From the NCBI GenBank assembly GCA_022508925.1, contig JAFLUF010000006.1:1-52933 (forward strand): DNA of 52,933 nt, in the 5' to 3' direction. A program made the translations under genes and the position numbers. Under the pieces are notes generated by a model. That model saw only the letters and a list, made by a program, of their open reading frames with translations, searched no databases and was not told the origin of the DNA. Source of the stretch: Oscillospiraceae bacterium (GTDB taxonomy: Bacteria; Bacillota; Clostridia; Oscillospirales; Ruminococcaceae). Positions 1 to 8,083 of this stretch are shown here, in pieces (position 1 is the first letter of the stretch; every line of letters starts with the position of its first letter).

Positions 1-18
1 AAGTCTTTGAAAGGGAGT

Positions 19-54
19 CTGAGGGAAAACTTTCTACAGAAAGTTTTCCCTCAG
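19..54. repeat. Perfect 16-bp intergenic hairpin
   Basis: CTGAGGGAAAACTTTC (19-34) pairs perfectly with 39-54 around a TACA loop. It belongs to the same style of A/T-and-G-rich palindromes as the larger repeat at 203-388. It may terminate a gene lying left of the window, or be part of the repeat family. Positions 55-202 hold only further weak dyads and no credible gene. Confidence 0.6.
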
Positions 55-202
55 TATGAAAGAATGTAAGACAGCGCGATAACGGAGCGGCATAATTAAA
101 ATTTTAAGCAAGAAATTTAATTTTGGTGTTTAATGCTGTCGGCTGGCGGCAAATGCTCTGCGATGAGAAATTGCCGATTCTCAGCTGTGCTTCGAATCGG
201 CA

Positions 203-388
203 ATGTTGGGAAAACTCTTGTTTTCCCAACACCCATGGATAAAAAGCCGCAGGCTTTTTATCCGGTGCGCTTTGCCGGCGCTGTTTCGCGCCTTCGGCGC
301 AAAACGCTACTTTTTGAAAAAAGTTCCCTTTGGAAACCCTCAAAAACTTTTTGTACACCTTTGTGGTCGTAGGCGATACGTTGTCGGC
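203..388 (+). repeat. Dispersed multi-hairpin repeat, copy 1
   Basis: About 186 bp made of successive hairpins: 205-214/221-230, 237-248/252-263 and 288-292/296-300. It is closely matched, in inverted orientation, by 52744-52933. Both copies end about 30-45 bp before the start codon of a gene read in the same direction (ysxC here, asnB there). It is probably a non-autonomous intergenic repeat that also forms a 5' leader. The reading frames crossing it are incidental. Confidence 0.75.
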
Positions 389-418
389 GGCACCAAACAA
401 CCTCTAAGGAGTTGACTT

Positions 419-1003
419 ATGAACTACAACAACGTGAAATTCTTCGCCTCATACGGAAAGATCTCTCAGCTCCCGAGTCCCGAACGCACGGAAATAGCGT
501 TTATCGGGCGCAGCAACGTCGGGAAAAGCTCGATGATAAACAAGCTGTTAAATCGCAAGAACCTCGCGAGAGCTTCCGCCGAACCCGGAAAAACCGCGAC
601 AATAAACTTTTACGAGCTTGAAAACATTTTTCTCTGCGACCTGCCCGGATACGGCTATGCAAAGACATCAAAAAGCGAGAAAAAACGCTTTTCCGAGCTT
701 ATCAGCGGCTATCTTTCGGCAGACCGAGAGCTTGCGCTGGTTATTCAGCTTGTAGATTTCCGCCACTCCCCTACCGCAGATGATATCTCAATGATAAACG
801 CGCTTATTGACGGTGAATTTCCGTTTGTGGTCGTTATGACCAAAGCGGATAAGCTGTCGAAAACTCAGCGCGAACAACGCCGTGAGGCGCTTAAAACCGA
901 GCTTCCCTGCTATGAGGATATCACGGTGATAGAGTTTTCCTCACAGACCGGCGAGGGAGTGGAGCAACTGCGCGGAATAATCGAGGAAATAGCGGACAGT
1001 TGA
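419..1003 (+). CDS. ysxC: Ribosome biogenesis GTP-binding protein YsxC/EngB
   Basis: 194 aa, the usual length of this family. It is a small cytosolic GTPase needed for late assembly of the 50S ribosomal subunit. The P-loop GRSNVGKSS lies at about residues 30-38, the G3 motif DLPGYG near 74-79 and the G4 motif TKAD near 141. AAGGAG at 406-411 precedes the ATG by 7 bases. The gene directly follows the hairpin repeat copy at 203-388, so its mRNA leader is probably strongly folded. A GC-rich hairpin follows at 1020-1055. Confidence 0.95.
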   Translation: MNYNNVKFFASYGKISQLPSPERTEIAFIGRSNVGKSSMINKLLNRKNLARASAEPGKTATINFYELENIFLCDLPGYGYAKTSKSEKKRFSELISGYLSADRELALVIQLVDFRHSPTADDISMINALIDGEFPFVVVMTKADKLSKTQREQRREALKTELPCYEDITVIEFSSQTGEGVEQLRGIIEEIADS

Positions 1004-1019
1004 CAGTACGCGGAATATA

Positions 1020-1055
1020 GCCGAAACGCGCTCGGAATTTCGGGCGCGTTTCGGC
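1020..1055 (+). terminator. Hairpin after ysxC
   Basis: A 12-bp stem, 1020-1031 with 1044-1055, and a 12-nt loop. There is no good T tract, so termination here is plausible but not certain. Confidence 0.55.
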
Positions 1056-1089
1056 TTGACAACTTGCGTTAAAAATATTAAAAATCCTC

Positions 1090-1118
1090 TTGACAAATTG
1101 TGTAAATGTTGTTATAAT
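1090..1118 (+). promoter_or_regulatory. Consensus sigma-A promoter of the peroxidase operon
   Basis: TTGACA at 1090-1095, a 17-bp spacer and TATAAT at 1113-1118. It reads into the three genes at 1183-2526. Confidence 0.85.
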
Positions 1119-1182
1119 TGAAAATAGATAGTGCACAATTAAATTGCACAATTTCAAAATGCCAAAAGGAGAAATTTTATCA

Positions 1183-1722
1183 ATGAGCATTTACGACTAC
1201 AGTTTTAAGGCACAGGACGGCTCGGAGGTCTCGATGTCAGACTATAAAGGAAAGGTAGTGCTGATAGTAAACACGGCTACAGGCTGCGGATTTACGCCGC
1301 AGTACGACGAGCTTCAGGATCTTTACGAGCTTCACCGTAAGGACGGCTTTGAGATACTTGATTTCCCCTGCAATCAGTTCGGAAACCAGGCGCCCGGCTC
1401 GGACGAGGAAATACACAGCTTCTGTACGGGGCGTTATGGGATAACCTTCCCGCAGTTCGCAAAAATAGATGTATTCGGGGATAATGCTCTCCCGCTTTAC
1501 AAATACCTTTCGGAAAACACCGGATTTGAGGGCTTCAGCGGAGCCTCGGGGCTTATACTCAAAGCGGTTGTCAGCAAAATGGATAAGGATTATAAGAACA
1601 ACGGTAACGTAAAGTGGAATTTCACTAAGTTCCTCATTGACAGAAACGGCGAGATCGCCGCGCGTTTTGAGCCGACGGCGGCTATAAGCAAGGTACAGTC
1701 TAAAGTAGAGGAGTTGCTTTAA
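1183..1722 (+). CDS. Glutathione peroxidase family protein (Cys type)
   Basis: 179 aa from the ATG at 1183, preceded by AAGGAG. A longer frame from 1144 has an unlikely N-terminus. The thioredoxin-fold peroxidase motifs are visible: NTATGCGF with the peroxidatic Cys at about 35 (cysteine, not selenocysteine), FPCNQFG, and a WNFTKF block with the conserved Trp/Asn. It should reduce hydroperoxides; bacterial members usually use thioredoxin rather than glutathione. The stop codon overlaps the next start (TAATG), so the two are translationally coupled. Confidence 0.93.
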   Translation: MSIYDYSFKAQDGSEVSMSDYKGKVVLIVNTATGCGFTPQYDELQDLYELHRKDGFEILDFPCNQFGNQAPGSDEEIHSFCTGRYGITFPQFAKIDVFGDNALPLYKYLSENTGFEGFSGASGLILKAVVSKMDKDYKNNGNVKWNFTKFLIDRNGEIAARFEPTAAISKVQSKVEELL

Positions 1723-2042
1723 TGTTTCACTATGATTATACGACCGAAAACACCTGCTCACAGATAATCAGCCTTGACCTTGACGGCGACGTGGTCCACA
1801 ACGTAAAATTTATGGGCGGCTGCAACGGAAATCTGAAGGCGATACCGCTTTTGATAGAGGGCTGGACGGTAGAGCAGATAGCGGGAAAACTAAGCGGTGT
1901 TTTGTGCGGACGAAGACCCACCTCATGCGCCGACCAGCTTTCGAGAGCGGTACGGGAGGCTTATGCCGCTTCTATGGGAGAGATCACCGGCGAAATAAAC
2001 GGCGGATCAGATAATATAATAAACGAAAACGGAGGAAATTAA
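1722..2042 (+). CDS. TSCPD domain protein (TIGR03905-type)
   Basis: 106 aa. The N-terminus has the MFHYDYTTENTCSQ start, then GGCNGN and the CGRRPTSCADQL block that names the TSCPD domain. This domain also occurs near ribonucleotide reductases, but its function as a free-standing protein is unknown. Several cysteines could bind metal. It sits between a peroxidase and a flavodoxin, which suggests a redox role. It overlaps the gene before it and ends 1 nt before the next ATG. Confidence 0.88.
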   Translation: MFHYDYTTENTCSQIISLDLDGDVVHNVKFMGGCNGNLKAIPLLIEGWTVEQIAGKLSGVLCGRRPTSCADQLSRAVREAYAASMGEITGEINGGSDNIINENGGN

Positions 2043-2043
2043 A

Positions 2044-2526
2044 ATGAACAAAAAGCTGGTTGCGTATTTCAGCGCAAGCGGAGTTACAAAAGACGCGGCG
2101 GAAAAAATAGCCGAGGCTGTGGGAGCTGATCTTTACGAGATAGTTCCCGATGTTTTGTACACAAAAGAGGACCTTGACTGGAACGATAAAAGCTCGCGCA
2201 GCTCGGTTGAAATGAACAATAAAAACCTGCGCCCCGCGCTCAAGGACAAATATCCCGATGTTTCGGAGTATGACACGGTTTTTCTCGGGTTTCCCGTATG
2301 GTGGTACACCGCGCCGACAATTATAAACACATATCTTGAAAGCGCTGATTTTTCGGGAAAAAGAATTATTCTCTTCGCTACCTCGGGCAACACCGGCTTT
2401 GAAAACTCTCTGTCAGACCTGAAAAAAAGCATAAGCAGTAAGACTATGATTGAAGAAGGTATCGTCATACACGGAACTCAGTCCGCCGAGGAATGGAAAA
2501 AATGGGCTGAATCCGCGTGCGGTTGA
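2044..2526 (+). CDS. Flavodoxin
   Basis: 160 aa, typical length. The N-terminal beta strand and FMN-phosphate loop (VAYFSASGVTKDAA) and the GFPVWWYTAP segment that stacks on the flavin are both visible. It is a cytosolic FMN electron carrier. GGAGG lies just upstream, overlapping the stop of the previous gene. It is the last gene of the operon driven from 1090 and is followed by a strong hairpin terminator. Confidence 0.92.
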   Translation: MNKKLVAYFSASGVTKDAAEKIAEAVGADLYEIVPDVLYTKEDLDWNDKSSRSSVEMNNKNLRPALKDKYPDVSEYDTVFLGFPVWWYTAPTIINTYLESADFSGKRIILFATSGNTGFENSLSDLKKSISSKTMIEEGIVIHGTQSAEEWKKWAESACG

Positions 2527-2541
2527 CAGTGAATATAAGTT

Positions 2542-2568
2542 ATGTGGGGAAAAGTGTTTTCCCCACAT
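2542..2568 (+). terminator. Rho-independent terminator after flavodoxin
   Basis: A 12-bp stem ATGTGGGGAAAA / TTTTCCCCACAT with a GTG loop, then a T-rich run. The same stem sequence recurs as a module of the repeat at the right edge of the window (52744-52933). Confidence 0.8.
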
Positions 2569-2609
2569 TCGTGTTTTATTACTTTTCCGAGAAATAGGAA
2601 CAATAAAAA

Positions 2610-3032
2610 CTAATCTTTGATCTCTGACTGAAACAAGACTGATGCCGCGAAAGCCGCCATATAATCGAACTCGGAAAAACCTTCCAAGAGTAAAAGCGGA
2701 AGCTCGAGCGGCTCGCAGACGCCGCTTTTGGTTTTTAACGCGCGGTTGAGAGCGAGCGTTATTTTATCGGCAGTCCGCGAGGTTATACAGACTGTGTTTT
2801 TGGGACTGTTTCCGCATACGATAAGCTGAACGCCGCGCTTTACCGAATGCTCGGCGTTTTCTCCGACAATTACCCCGAGCGCGTTTGTTATCTCGGGCGC
2901 TCCGTTTTTCGCAATAACGACCGCGTTTGGGGCGTTTATCTCGATGCTGTTCCAAGTATGAATAAACTCGGTTTCGGGAAAGATTTTCCCAAAAAGTCCC
3001 GCCGCGTTTGTTTCTCCAATGATTATAAGCAT
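2610..3032 (-). CDS. Hypothetical protein
   Basis: 140 aa; AAAGGAG lies 7 nt before the ATG at 3032. I do not recognise a family. The sequence starts with a hydrophobic strand (MLIIIGETNAAG) that looks like the first beta strand of an alpha/beta fold, followed by alternating strands and helices. There is no signal peptide or clear membrane segment. It is convergent with the flavodoxin operon and divergent from the TPR gene. Confidence 0.75.
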   Translation of the reverse strand: MLIIIGETNAAGLFGKIFPETEFIHTWNSIEINAPNAVVIAKNGAPEITNALGVIVGENAEHSVKRGVQLIVCGNSPKNTVCITSRTADKITLALNRALKTKSGVCEPLELPLLLLEGFSEFDYMAAFAASVLFQSEIKD

Positions 3033-3122
3033 TTTACCGCTCCTTTACTGTAAGTATTGTGGTAGGTTTTCGGCAATTTATGATTTCTTAAAATTGGAAT
3101 TTAGCGTGAAAAATTCCTGTTA

Positions 3123-3151
3123 TTGACTTTTACTTATTTTTGTGCTATAAT
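3123..3151 (+). promoter_or_regulatory. Promoter of the TPR/DUF1266 gene
   Basis: TTGACT at 3123-3128, a 17-bp spacer and TATAAT at 3146-3151. A long leader of about 140 nt follows, with hairpins at 3149-3174 (AATAAAAGC / GCTTTTATT) and about 3237-3266 (ATATCATAACC / GGTTATGATAT). Confidence 0.7.
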
Positions 3152-3296
3152 AAAAGCGTAAATGCTTTTATTATACGGATTTAAACACCCTCGCGCATAG
3201 GCAAGCCTTCGGCCTGCTCCGTGCGTATCGGGCATTTATATCATAACCTTGCGGTTATGATATAATTATACAACAAACAAAAAACGGAGGAATATT

Positions 3297-4421
3297 ATGG
3301 ACAACTTGATTTCCGATAACGACAAGCTTTTTGAAAAGCTTGACAAGCTATATGACGAGGATAAATTCGATGATGTGATAAAAGAGATAACGAAAGTTCC
3401 GCAGGAAAACCGCAGCAATAAACTGTTATTCATGCTTATAGGAGCATACAGCAGTTCGGAAAAATACGGCGAGGCTCTGCGTGAGCTTGAACAGATCTTC
3501 GAACGGTGTGAAACCAACGAGGATATCGCGCGGTATTGGTATCAGCGCGGATATATCTGCTATAAGACCGACCACGAGTTTGCCGCAAAGCACCTCTACG
3601 AGCGCGGACTTGAGGCGGCTCCCGATGATCCGCTTGATTTAAAATCGGAAATTGAAGAATGCAACTCGTTTATTTTAGACGACCTGCACAAGCTTGCCGA
3701 TATTTCATACCGCGCAAAAACGACTATTCAGAAGCACTGCGCCTCGGGTATGGGCAGGGTAAAATACCGCCTGTCAGATGAGGAATTTTCAATGAGACTC
3801 AGTTTTTTGTCGGCTATAAGGCAGATTCCCGGAACAAAACTCGGGCTTGGCTTCAGCGATTTTTTGAAAACCTATCCGGACAAGGAAAAGCCTGTTGTGC
3901 GAGAGTTTTTAAAACAACGCTTTAAAATAACCGACAAAAAATCTCTTGATAGTTTTATCAACAACAGCTTCAGCTATAATCTCGCGTTTCTTTTACACAA
4001 CGTCTGCGCGAATGCGGCGGGAACGCCCGACTTTGACCTTTCTGCTCTTGATAGGAACGGACGTGAGCTTTTTGAAGACCTCACCGTTTTTTTCAGTTAT
4101 ATTGCCAGATATCTCCCCGAACGCGGCGGTGTGGCGGCGTGGGATATATGTGAAAAGATCGGTTTTGCGAGAAGCGCGTTCGCCTGCGGTATAATAAACG
4201 AAAAAGATTACCGTTCAATTGTAAATACTATGACGAACTTTGCGAAGGACAACTTTTCGTCCTTTGAGGAATACCTCACATCTCTCGTAATCGGAAGCGG
4301 TACGTTTATGTTTGTCGAGGACAACCGCTCGGTAAAATCGGCGATACGCTTTATTGACCAAATGATGCCTCTCATACTTGTGGGAGACGTCGCCGACGTA
4401 ATGTGGAACGGAAACAATTGA
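3297..4421 (+). CDS. TPR repeat protein with C-terminal DUF1266 domain
   Basis: 374 aa; ACGGAGG precedes the ATG. The first half (about 10-130) is helical, with TPR-like pairs such as 'YGEALRELEQIFE' and 'FAAKHLYERGLEAAPDD'. The C-terminal half has the DUF1266 pattern with WDICEKIGFARSAFACG and a following E-K-D-Y segment. DUF1266 has no settled function. The protein is cytosolic and probably a protein-binding scaffold. A terminator shared with asnB follows. Confidence 0.82.
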   Translation: MDNLISDNDKLFEKLDKLYDEDKFDDVIKEITKVPQENRSNKLLFMLIGAYSSSEKYGEALRELEQIFERCETNEDIARYWYQRGYICYKTDHEFAAKHLYERGLEAAPDDPLDLKSEIEECNSFILDDLHKLADISYRAKTTIQKHCASGMGRVKYRLSDEEFSMRLSFLSAIRQIPGTKLGLGFSDFLKTYPDKEKPVVREFLKQRFKITDKKSLDSFINNSFSYNLAFLLHNVCANAAGTPDFDLSALDRNGRELFEDLTVFFSYIARYLPERGGVAAWDICEKIGFARSAFACGIINEKDYRSIVNTMTNFAKDNFSSFEEYLTSLVIGSGTFMFVEDNRSVKSAIRFIDQMMPLILVGDVADVMWNGNN

Positions 4422-4437
4422 GGACAATAAAACAAAG

Positions 4438-4474
4438 AAAAACGCGCTCGGAATATTCCGGACGCGTTATATTT
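4438..4474. terminator. Bidirectional terminator between TPR gene and asnB
   Basis: An outer stem AACGCG / CGCGTT with an inner GGAATATTCC palindrome, followed by ATATTTTT on the plus strand. It lies between two convergent genes. Confidence 0.75.
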
Positions 4475-4484
4475 TTAACTGTTG

Positions 4485-5185
4485 TCAACCGTTTATTTCC
4501 ACATCGTATTTTTTCATCCAATACTCAACCTGCAGGAAATACGCGTATATCTGCGGAACGGTCATAAGCTGTCCGTACCAATTCTTCTTAAACGACGCGC
4601 CGTCGGTCTCAAGCATTTCCCGCAGCTTCTTTTCGTTTACAAGCTCGGTGAGACGGCAATCCCCGCCGTCGAGCAGCTTTGTCAGCTTTTCGGACAACAG
4701 CCGCATATAATTCGGATTGTGCGTTTTAGGATACGGCGATTTCTTGCGCCACAGAACGTCCTCCGGCAAAACTCCTGTCATGGCGTAACGCACCAACCCC
4801 TTTTCGCGGTCGCGGTAATTCTTGAACGCCGAGGGGATATTGTACGCGTATTCCACCAGCCTGTAATCGCAGAACGGCACGCGCACCTCAAGCCCGTGCG
4901 CCATTGACATTCTGTCCTTGCGGTCAAGCAGCGTCGCCATAAAATACTCGAGATTAAGCGTAAACATCTCGCGCATTCTTCTGTCCTCCGCGCTTTCGCC
5001 GTCAAGATAATCCGTGTCCTCTAAACAGCGGTCATACGTCTTTCTTACAAACGCCTCGGCTTCTTCCCCGCTGAGCGGATCTTTCATCAGTTCGGCGCGC
5101 TCGGGAACGCTGGTTGCCCACGGAAAGCCGTCGTAGTTTATCACCTCGGGCTTGTGATACCACGGATAGCCTCCGAAGATCTCAT
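4485..5185 (-). pseudogene. asnB: asnB 3' fragment (C-terminal part of asparagine synthetase B)
   Basis: It reads in frame from the attL core: EIFGGYPWYHKPEV, then 218 more residues to the stop at 4485. These are the C-terminal half of the synthetase domain, with ERAELMKDPLSGEE and VRVPFCDYRLVEYAYNIP. The fragment lacks the glutaminase domain and the ATP PP-loop, which are at 51555-52700. No usable start codon with a ribosome site exists at the junction; the first in-frame GTG is at 5144 and the ATG in the core is out of frame. It is therefore silent while the prophage is integrated. Confidence 0.95.
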
Positions 5186-5203
5186 AAGAACACGCCTGTT
5201 AAC
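5182..5203. other. attL
   Basis: The core TCAT (5182-5185) is followed by the phage arm at 5187-5203, AGAACACGCCTGTTAAC. That arm matches the reverse complement of the attR arm (51554-51570) at 15 of 17 positions. Left of the core is asnB coding sequence for GluIlePheGlyGly. Confidence 0.9.
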
Positions 5204-5208
5204 TCCTG

Positions 5209-6411
5209 TTATTCCTCACCTGCCTTGAAGTTGTAAACAGGCTTTATGCGGCTTACAATTTCGACTGTATCATCAAGGTTGCTCACAATATCGTCAATTG
5301 ATTTATATGCCATAGGACACTCATCAAGCGTCGCCCTGTTTACAGAGGTCGTGTAAATACCCTGCATTTCCCTCGCATAATCGTCAACCGTAAAATTCTC
5401 CTTCGCCTCGGAACGCGAGAACAGTCTTCCCGCACCGTGTGGAGCCGAATAATTATAGTCTGGATTTCCCTTACCAACACAGATAAGACTGCCGTCACGC
5501 ATATTTATGGGAATAAGCAGCTTTTCTCCTTTTTGCGCACTGACAGAGCCTTTTCTCAATATCATATTTTCCGTGTCGATATAGTTGTGTATCGTAGTGA
5601 ACTGCTCTTCGGCGTGAAGGTCGAGCGCGCCCATTATCTCGTCAACCATTGCTTTGCGGTTAAGAACGGCAAAGCGCTGAACTATCCTCATATCGTGTAT
5701 ATAATGTTCAAACAACTCTCCTTCACAATAAGCAAGTTCATTAGGAATTTTCGGTATCTTCTCCATATACTCTCTGAGGGCGGACTGAATTTCCCACTGA
5801 CGGTTCTGAGCTTTAAGCTCCGCGGTTATTTTCGCAATAACCTTCCTATCGGGCTTGGCAAGGCGTGTATAAGCTTCGTTCTGATAATATTTCGCAGTCT
5901 CAAGTCCAAGATGACGCGAGCCCGAATGGATTATCAGGTAAAGATTTCCGTCATCGTCTCTGTCAACCTCGATAAAATGATTTCCTCCGCCTAATGTGCC
6001 TATACTGTTCAATGCTCTTGCAATATTTACGGATTTACAGCAATGCAGCTCTTCAAGGTCGATATCCTTAACATATTTGTGGGGAGAAGTTCTTATGTTA
6101 AAGCCAGACGGGATATTTTCGTGAATTGCTTTATCCAATTCCGCAAAATCAAGCTCTTTTTCTTCGAGCTTTACCGTTTCCATGCCACAGCCTATGTCAA
6201 CACCAACAAGATTTGGCACGACCTTATCCCTGAGGGTCATTGTTGTTCCGATAACGCACCCTGCCCCCGCGTGAACGTCCGGCATAATGGCGATATGTGA
6301 ATCTGCTATGAAAGGCTGATTCAATAGTTCAATTATCTGAGAGATCGCCGAGTTATCAACAACACTTGCATAAACATTGGCTGTGCCGTATTTTCCGTTT
6401 AAAGTCATCAT
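5209..6411 (-). CDS. rtcB: RNA-splicing ligase RtcB
   Basis: 400 aa from the ATG at 6411 (AAAGGGTG six nt upstream); a longer frame would overrun its own promoter. RtcB joins RNA ends carrying 2',3'-cyclic phosphate or 3'-phosphate to 5'-OH, using GTP and Mn2+. The active-site motifs are intact: MPDVHAGAG (43-51), VDIGCGM with Cys75, GGGNHF with His145, IHSGSRH near 161-167, and APHGAGR with the guanylated His at about 325. It is the last phage gene before attL, 23 bp from the core. It is separated from the late operon by a terminator and has its own promoter, so it is likely expressed in the lysogen. Its role may be repair of tRNA cut by toxins or defence nucleases; that is inference. Confidence 0.93.
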   Translation of the reverse strand: MMTLNGKYGTANVYASVVDNSAISQIIELLNQPFIADSHIAIMPDVHAGAGCVIGTTMTLRDKVVPNLVGVDIGCGMETVKLEEKELDFAELDKAIHENIPSGFNIRTSPHKYVKDIDLEELHCCKSVNIARALNSIGTLGGGNHFIEVDRDDDGNLYLIIHSGSRHLGLETAKYYQNEAYTRLAKPDRKVIAKITAELKAQNRQWEIQSALREYMEKIPKIPNELAYCEGELFEHYIHDMRIVQRFAVLNRKAMVDEIMGALDLHAEEQFTTIHNYIDTENMILRKGSVSAQKGEKLLIPINMRDGSLICVGKGNPDYNYSAPHGAGRLFSRSEAKENFTVDDYAREMQGIYTTSVNRATLDECPMAYKSIDDIVSNLDDTVEIVSRIKPVYNFKAGEE

Positions 6412-6427
6412 AAAATTCACCCTTTTT

Positions 6428-6456
6428 ATTATATCGCTAATTTTATGTGCTGTCAA
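6428..6456 (-). promoter_or_regulatory. Perfect consensus promoter of rtcB
   Basis: On the minus strand TTGACA (6456-6451), a 17-bp spacer and TATAAT (6433-6428), about 17 bp before the ATG. No operator is obvious, which fits constitutive expression from the prophage. Confidence 0.88.
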
Positions 6457-6471
6457 TACTCTAATAAGCAA

Positions 6472-6505
6472 AAAGGCGGCTGTCCGTTTCTGAACAGCCG
6501 CCTTT
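6472..6505. terminator. Late-operon terminator
   Basis: A 12-bp perfect stem AAAGGCGGCTGT / ACAGCCGCCTTT (6472-6483, 6494-6505) with a 10-nt loop, just after the endolysin gene on the minus strand. It isolates rtcB from the late transcript. Confidence 0.85.
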
Positions 6506-6528
6506 ACTTATATTCTTATATTATTCAT

Positions 6529-7506
6529 TCAGATCTTCGTCAAATACTTCTTATCCACAGCCCCCGTAACATCTCCAGAAGGCTTTGTAGAAACGACGAC
6601 ACGATCTCCGCTGAGCTCACGGACATAAAGTACAGAAGAGTATACCCAGCCCGCGAATTTGTCCGATGTGCCGTAAATCGGCGCGCCGTCAGCCATTTTC
6701 ACCTTGTCGCCGACCGCAATCGACGCGGAAGGTGTAGCCGTACCGATCGTATCGGAGTTAACCCAGCCGTACACATCACTGCCGCCTTTTTCACCGATAA
6801 GGTGATACTTGTGCTTTGCGGTGGGAGCGACAGCGGTTATTCTCGCCCTGCCTGCGGTTCTTACGCCGCCGACGGGCTTGTCCGCGCTCGACGAGGCGTA
6901 ATGCACACCGCCCTTGAAATCGACGATATCTCCGACCTTGTACTCGGCAGGCTTGTCCGCGGTCGGAACATCTTCATCGGGAATAATCACCGTATCCTCT
7001 TCCGGAACGCACTCGGCGGGAAGATAGATAAAGCCCATAAACTCAAAGCTCGAGCCCGCGCCCCAATTTCCGTTACCTTTCTTGCGCGTCTTGGTGTAAA
7101 ATGCCATACCGCCGTAGGCGCTCTCACTTGTGATGATCTCGCTCTCGGAAATAACCTTTTCGACAACGGCGACATGACCCGCGCCGTCATTGCCGTTCCA
7201 TAATTTTCCCTGTTTCCAGCAGATGACCGCGCCGGGCTTAGGGGTCTGTCCTTTCTCGAGCGTGGTGTTATTGTAAAAATCCTCGGCATTGAGGTGCGGG
7301 AGCAAATTAGTCTGCGTTTGCAGTATCTCCATAGCTCGTCCGATCGCCCAGCCGACGCAATTTGACAGAGCGGTCAGGTGTGCGTGAGTAGGGCTGCCCT
7401 TGATACAAGGTGAATACCCGCCGTCCGCTTTGCGTATGTAATATTTGTTGTCATTATCGGGTATGTCTGCCGCCGTAAGTCTCGGTTTGTACTTAATCGT
7501 CTTCAT
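6529..7506 (-). CDS. Endolysin: CHAP domain plus SH3-like wall-binding modules
   Basis: 325 aa. The ATG at 7506 has better spacing from GGAAAGGAAG than the ATG at 7512. The N-terminal domain (about 30-170) is CHAP-like: catalytic Cys in LSNCVGWA, His in GHVAVVEKV and a polar residue in SESAYGG. It should cut peptidoglycan as amidase or endopeptidase. After an acidic linker come two SH3-like segments, YKVGDIVDFKGGVHYASS..YGWV and VGDKVKMADGAPIYGTSD..GWVYSS, for wall binding. There is no signal peptide, so export depends on the holin. It overlaps the holin gene. Confidence 0.9.
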   Translation of the reverse strand: MKTIKYKPRLTAADIPDNDNKYYIRKADGGYSPCIKGSPTHAHLTALSNCVGWAIGRAMEILQTQTNLLPHLNAEDFYNNTTLEKGQTPKPGAVICWKQGKLWNGNDGAGHVAVVEKVISESEIITSESAYGGMAFYTKTRKKGNGNWGAGSSFEFMGFIYLPAECVPEEDTVIIPDEDVPTADKPAEYKVGDIVDFKGGVHYASSSADKPVGGVRTAGRARITAVAPTAKHKYHLIGEKGGSDVYGWVNSDTIGTATPSASIAVGDKVKMADGAPIYGTSDKFAGWVYSSVLYVRELSGDRVVVSTKPSGDVTGAVDKKYLTKI

Positions 7507-7714
7507 GTTCATCTTCCTTTCCCGAATTCGCCGCGTCCGAAAGTCCCTCGCCTACTATGTACCCGACAACTGCCGCGCCGCTGAGTATCGCTCCCGATAT
7601 CTTGTCGGCGGTTTCCTGCGAGCCGTTGTTTATTACGATCATACCCGCGACAAAGCCCGCTACCGCAACCCACAGCTTACGGCTCGTCAGCTTTCTTTTC
7701 CAGTCAATCTTCAT
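7493..7714 (-). CDS. Phage holin
   Basis: 73 aa with a basic N-terminus (MKIDWKRKLTSRKLW), a hydrophobic helix at about 14-28, a second at about 40-55, and a charged, acidic C-terminus. This is the layout of small Firmicutes phage holins that open the membrane for the lysin. GAGGT lies 6 nt before the ATG. It sits between the XhlA-like gene and the endolysin. Confidence 0.85.
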   Translation of the reverse strand: MKIDWKRKLTSRKLWVAVAGFVAGMIVINNGSQETADKISGAILSGAAVVGYIVGEGLSDAANSGKEDEHEDD

Positions 7715-7729
7715 CTTTGTACCTCACTT

Positions 7730-8038
7730 TCAAAATATGACCTGCACCAGATATCCAAATACCAAGGATATAACCGCCGTTATAGTGTAACCCGCGACCT
7801 GCCGCCACTTTTCGCCGTCGCGCCCTTCGAGCGTTTTAAGGCGTTCACCCTGCCTTTCCTGCTCGCGGAGCATACTCTCCATATTTACCGCAAGCTTTTC
7901 AACCGACGACGAAATAGAGCCGATTTCGCGGATATGCTCCTCCAACAGCTCTATGCGGCGGTTCTGCCGCGCGTTTTCACTGTCAAGACGTCGGCAAAAT
8001 TCGTCATGCTCTTTGCGCGATATGTAATCCTCCGGCAT
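7730..8038 (-). CDS. XhlA-like lysis accessory / membrane-anchored coiled coil
   Basis: 102 aa from the ATG at 8038, with AGGAGG eight nt upstream; the in-frame GTG at 8047 overlaps that site. A long charged coiled coil (about 5-75) precedes one C-terminal membrane helix (YTITAVISLVFGYLVQVIF). This is the haemolysin XhlA layout, often next to the holin. It is probably part of the lysis cassette. Confidence 0.75.
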   Translation of the reverse strand: MPEDYISRKEHDEFCRRLDSENARQNRRIELLEEHIREIGSISSSVEKLAVNMESMLREQERQGERLKTLEGRDGEKWRQVAGYTITAVISLVFGYLVQVIF

Positions 8039-8083
8039 TTTGTTCACCTCCTCGCTTTACAATATTGCTGTTGAAACTGCAAT

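Noticed and set aside
104-400. Open frames of 70-98 aa on both strands across the first 400 bp
   Set aside because: They translate the palindromic repeat; a similar repeat at the other window end does the same. No ribosome site and biased composition.
4485-5144. Independent 219-aa asparagine synthetase-like gene starting at the GTG
   Set aside because: Upstream sequence up to attL continues the AsnB frame and the start has no ribosome site; it is the 3' half of the split gene.
5209-6471. Longer RtcB starting at 6471
   Set aside because: The extra 20 codons cover the perfect promoter and ribosome site; the ATG at 6411 fits the family start.
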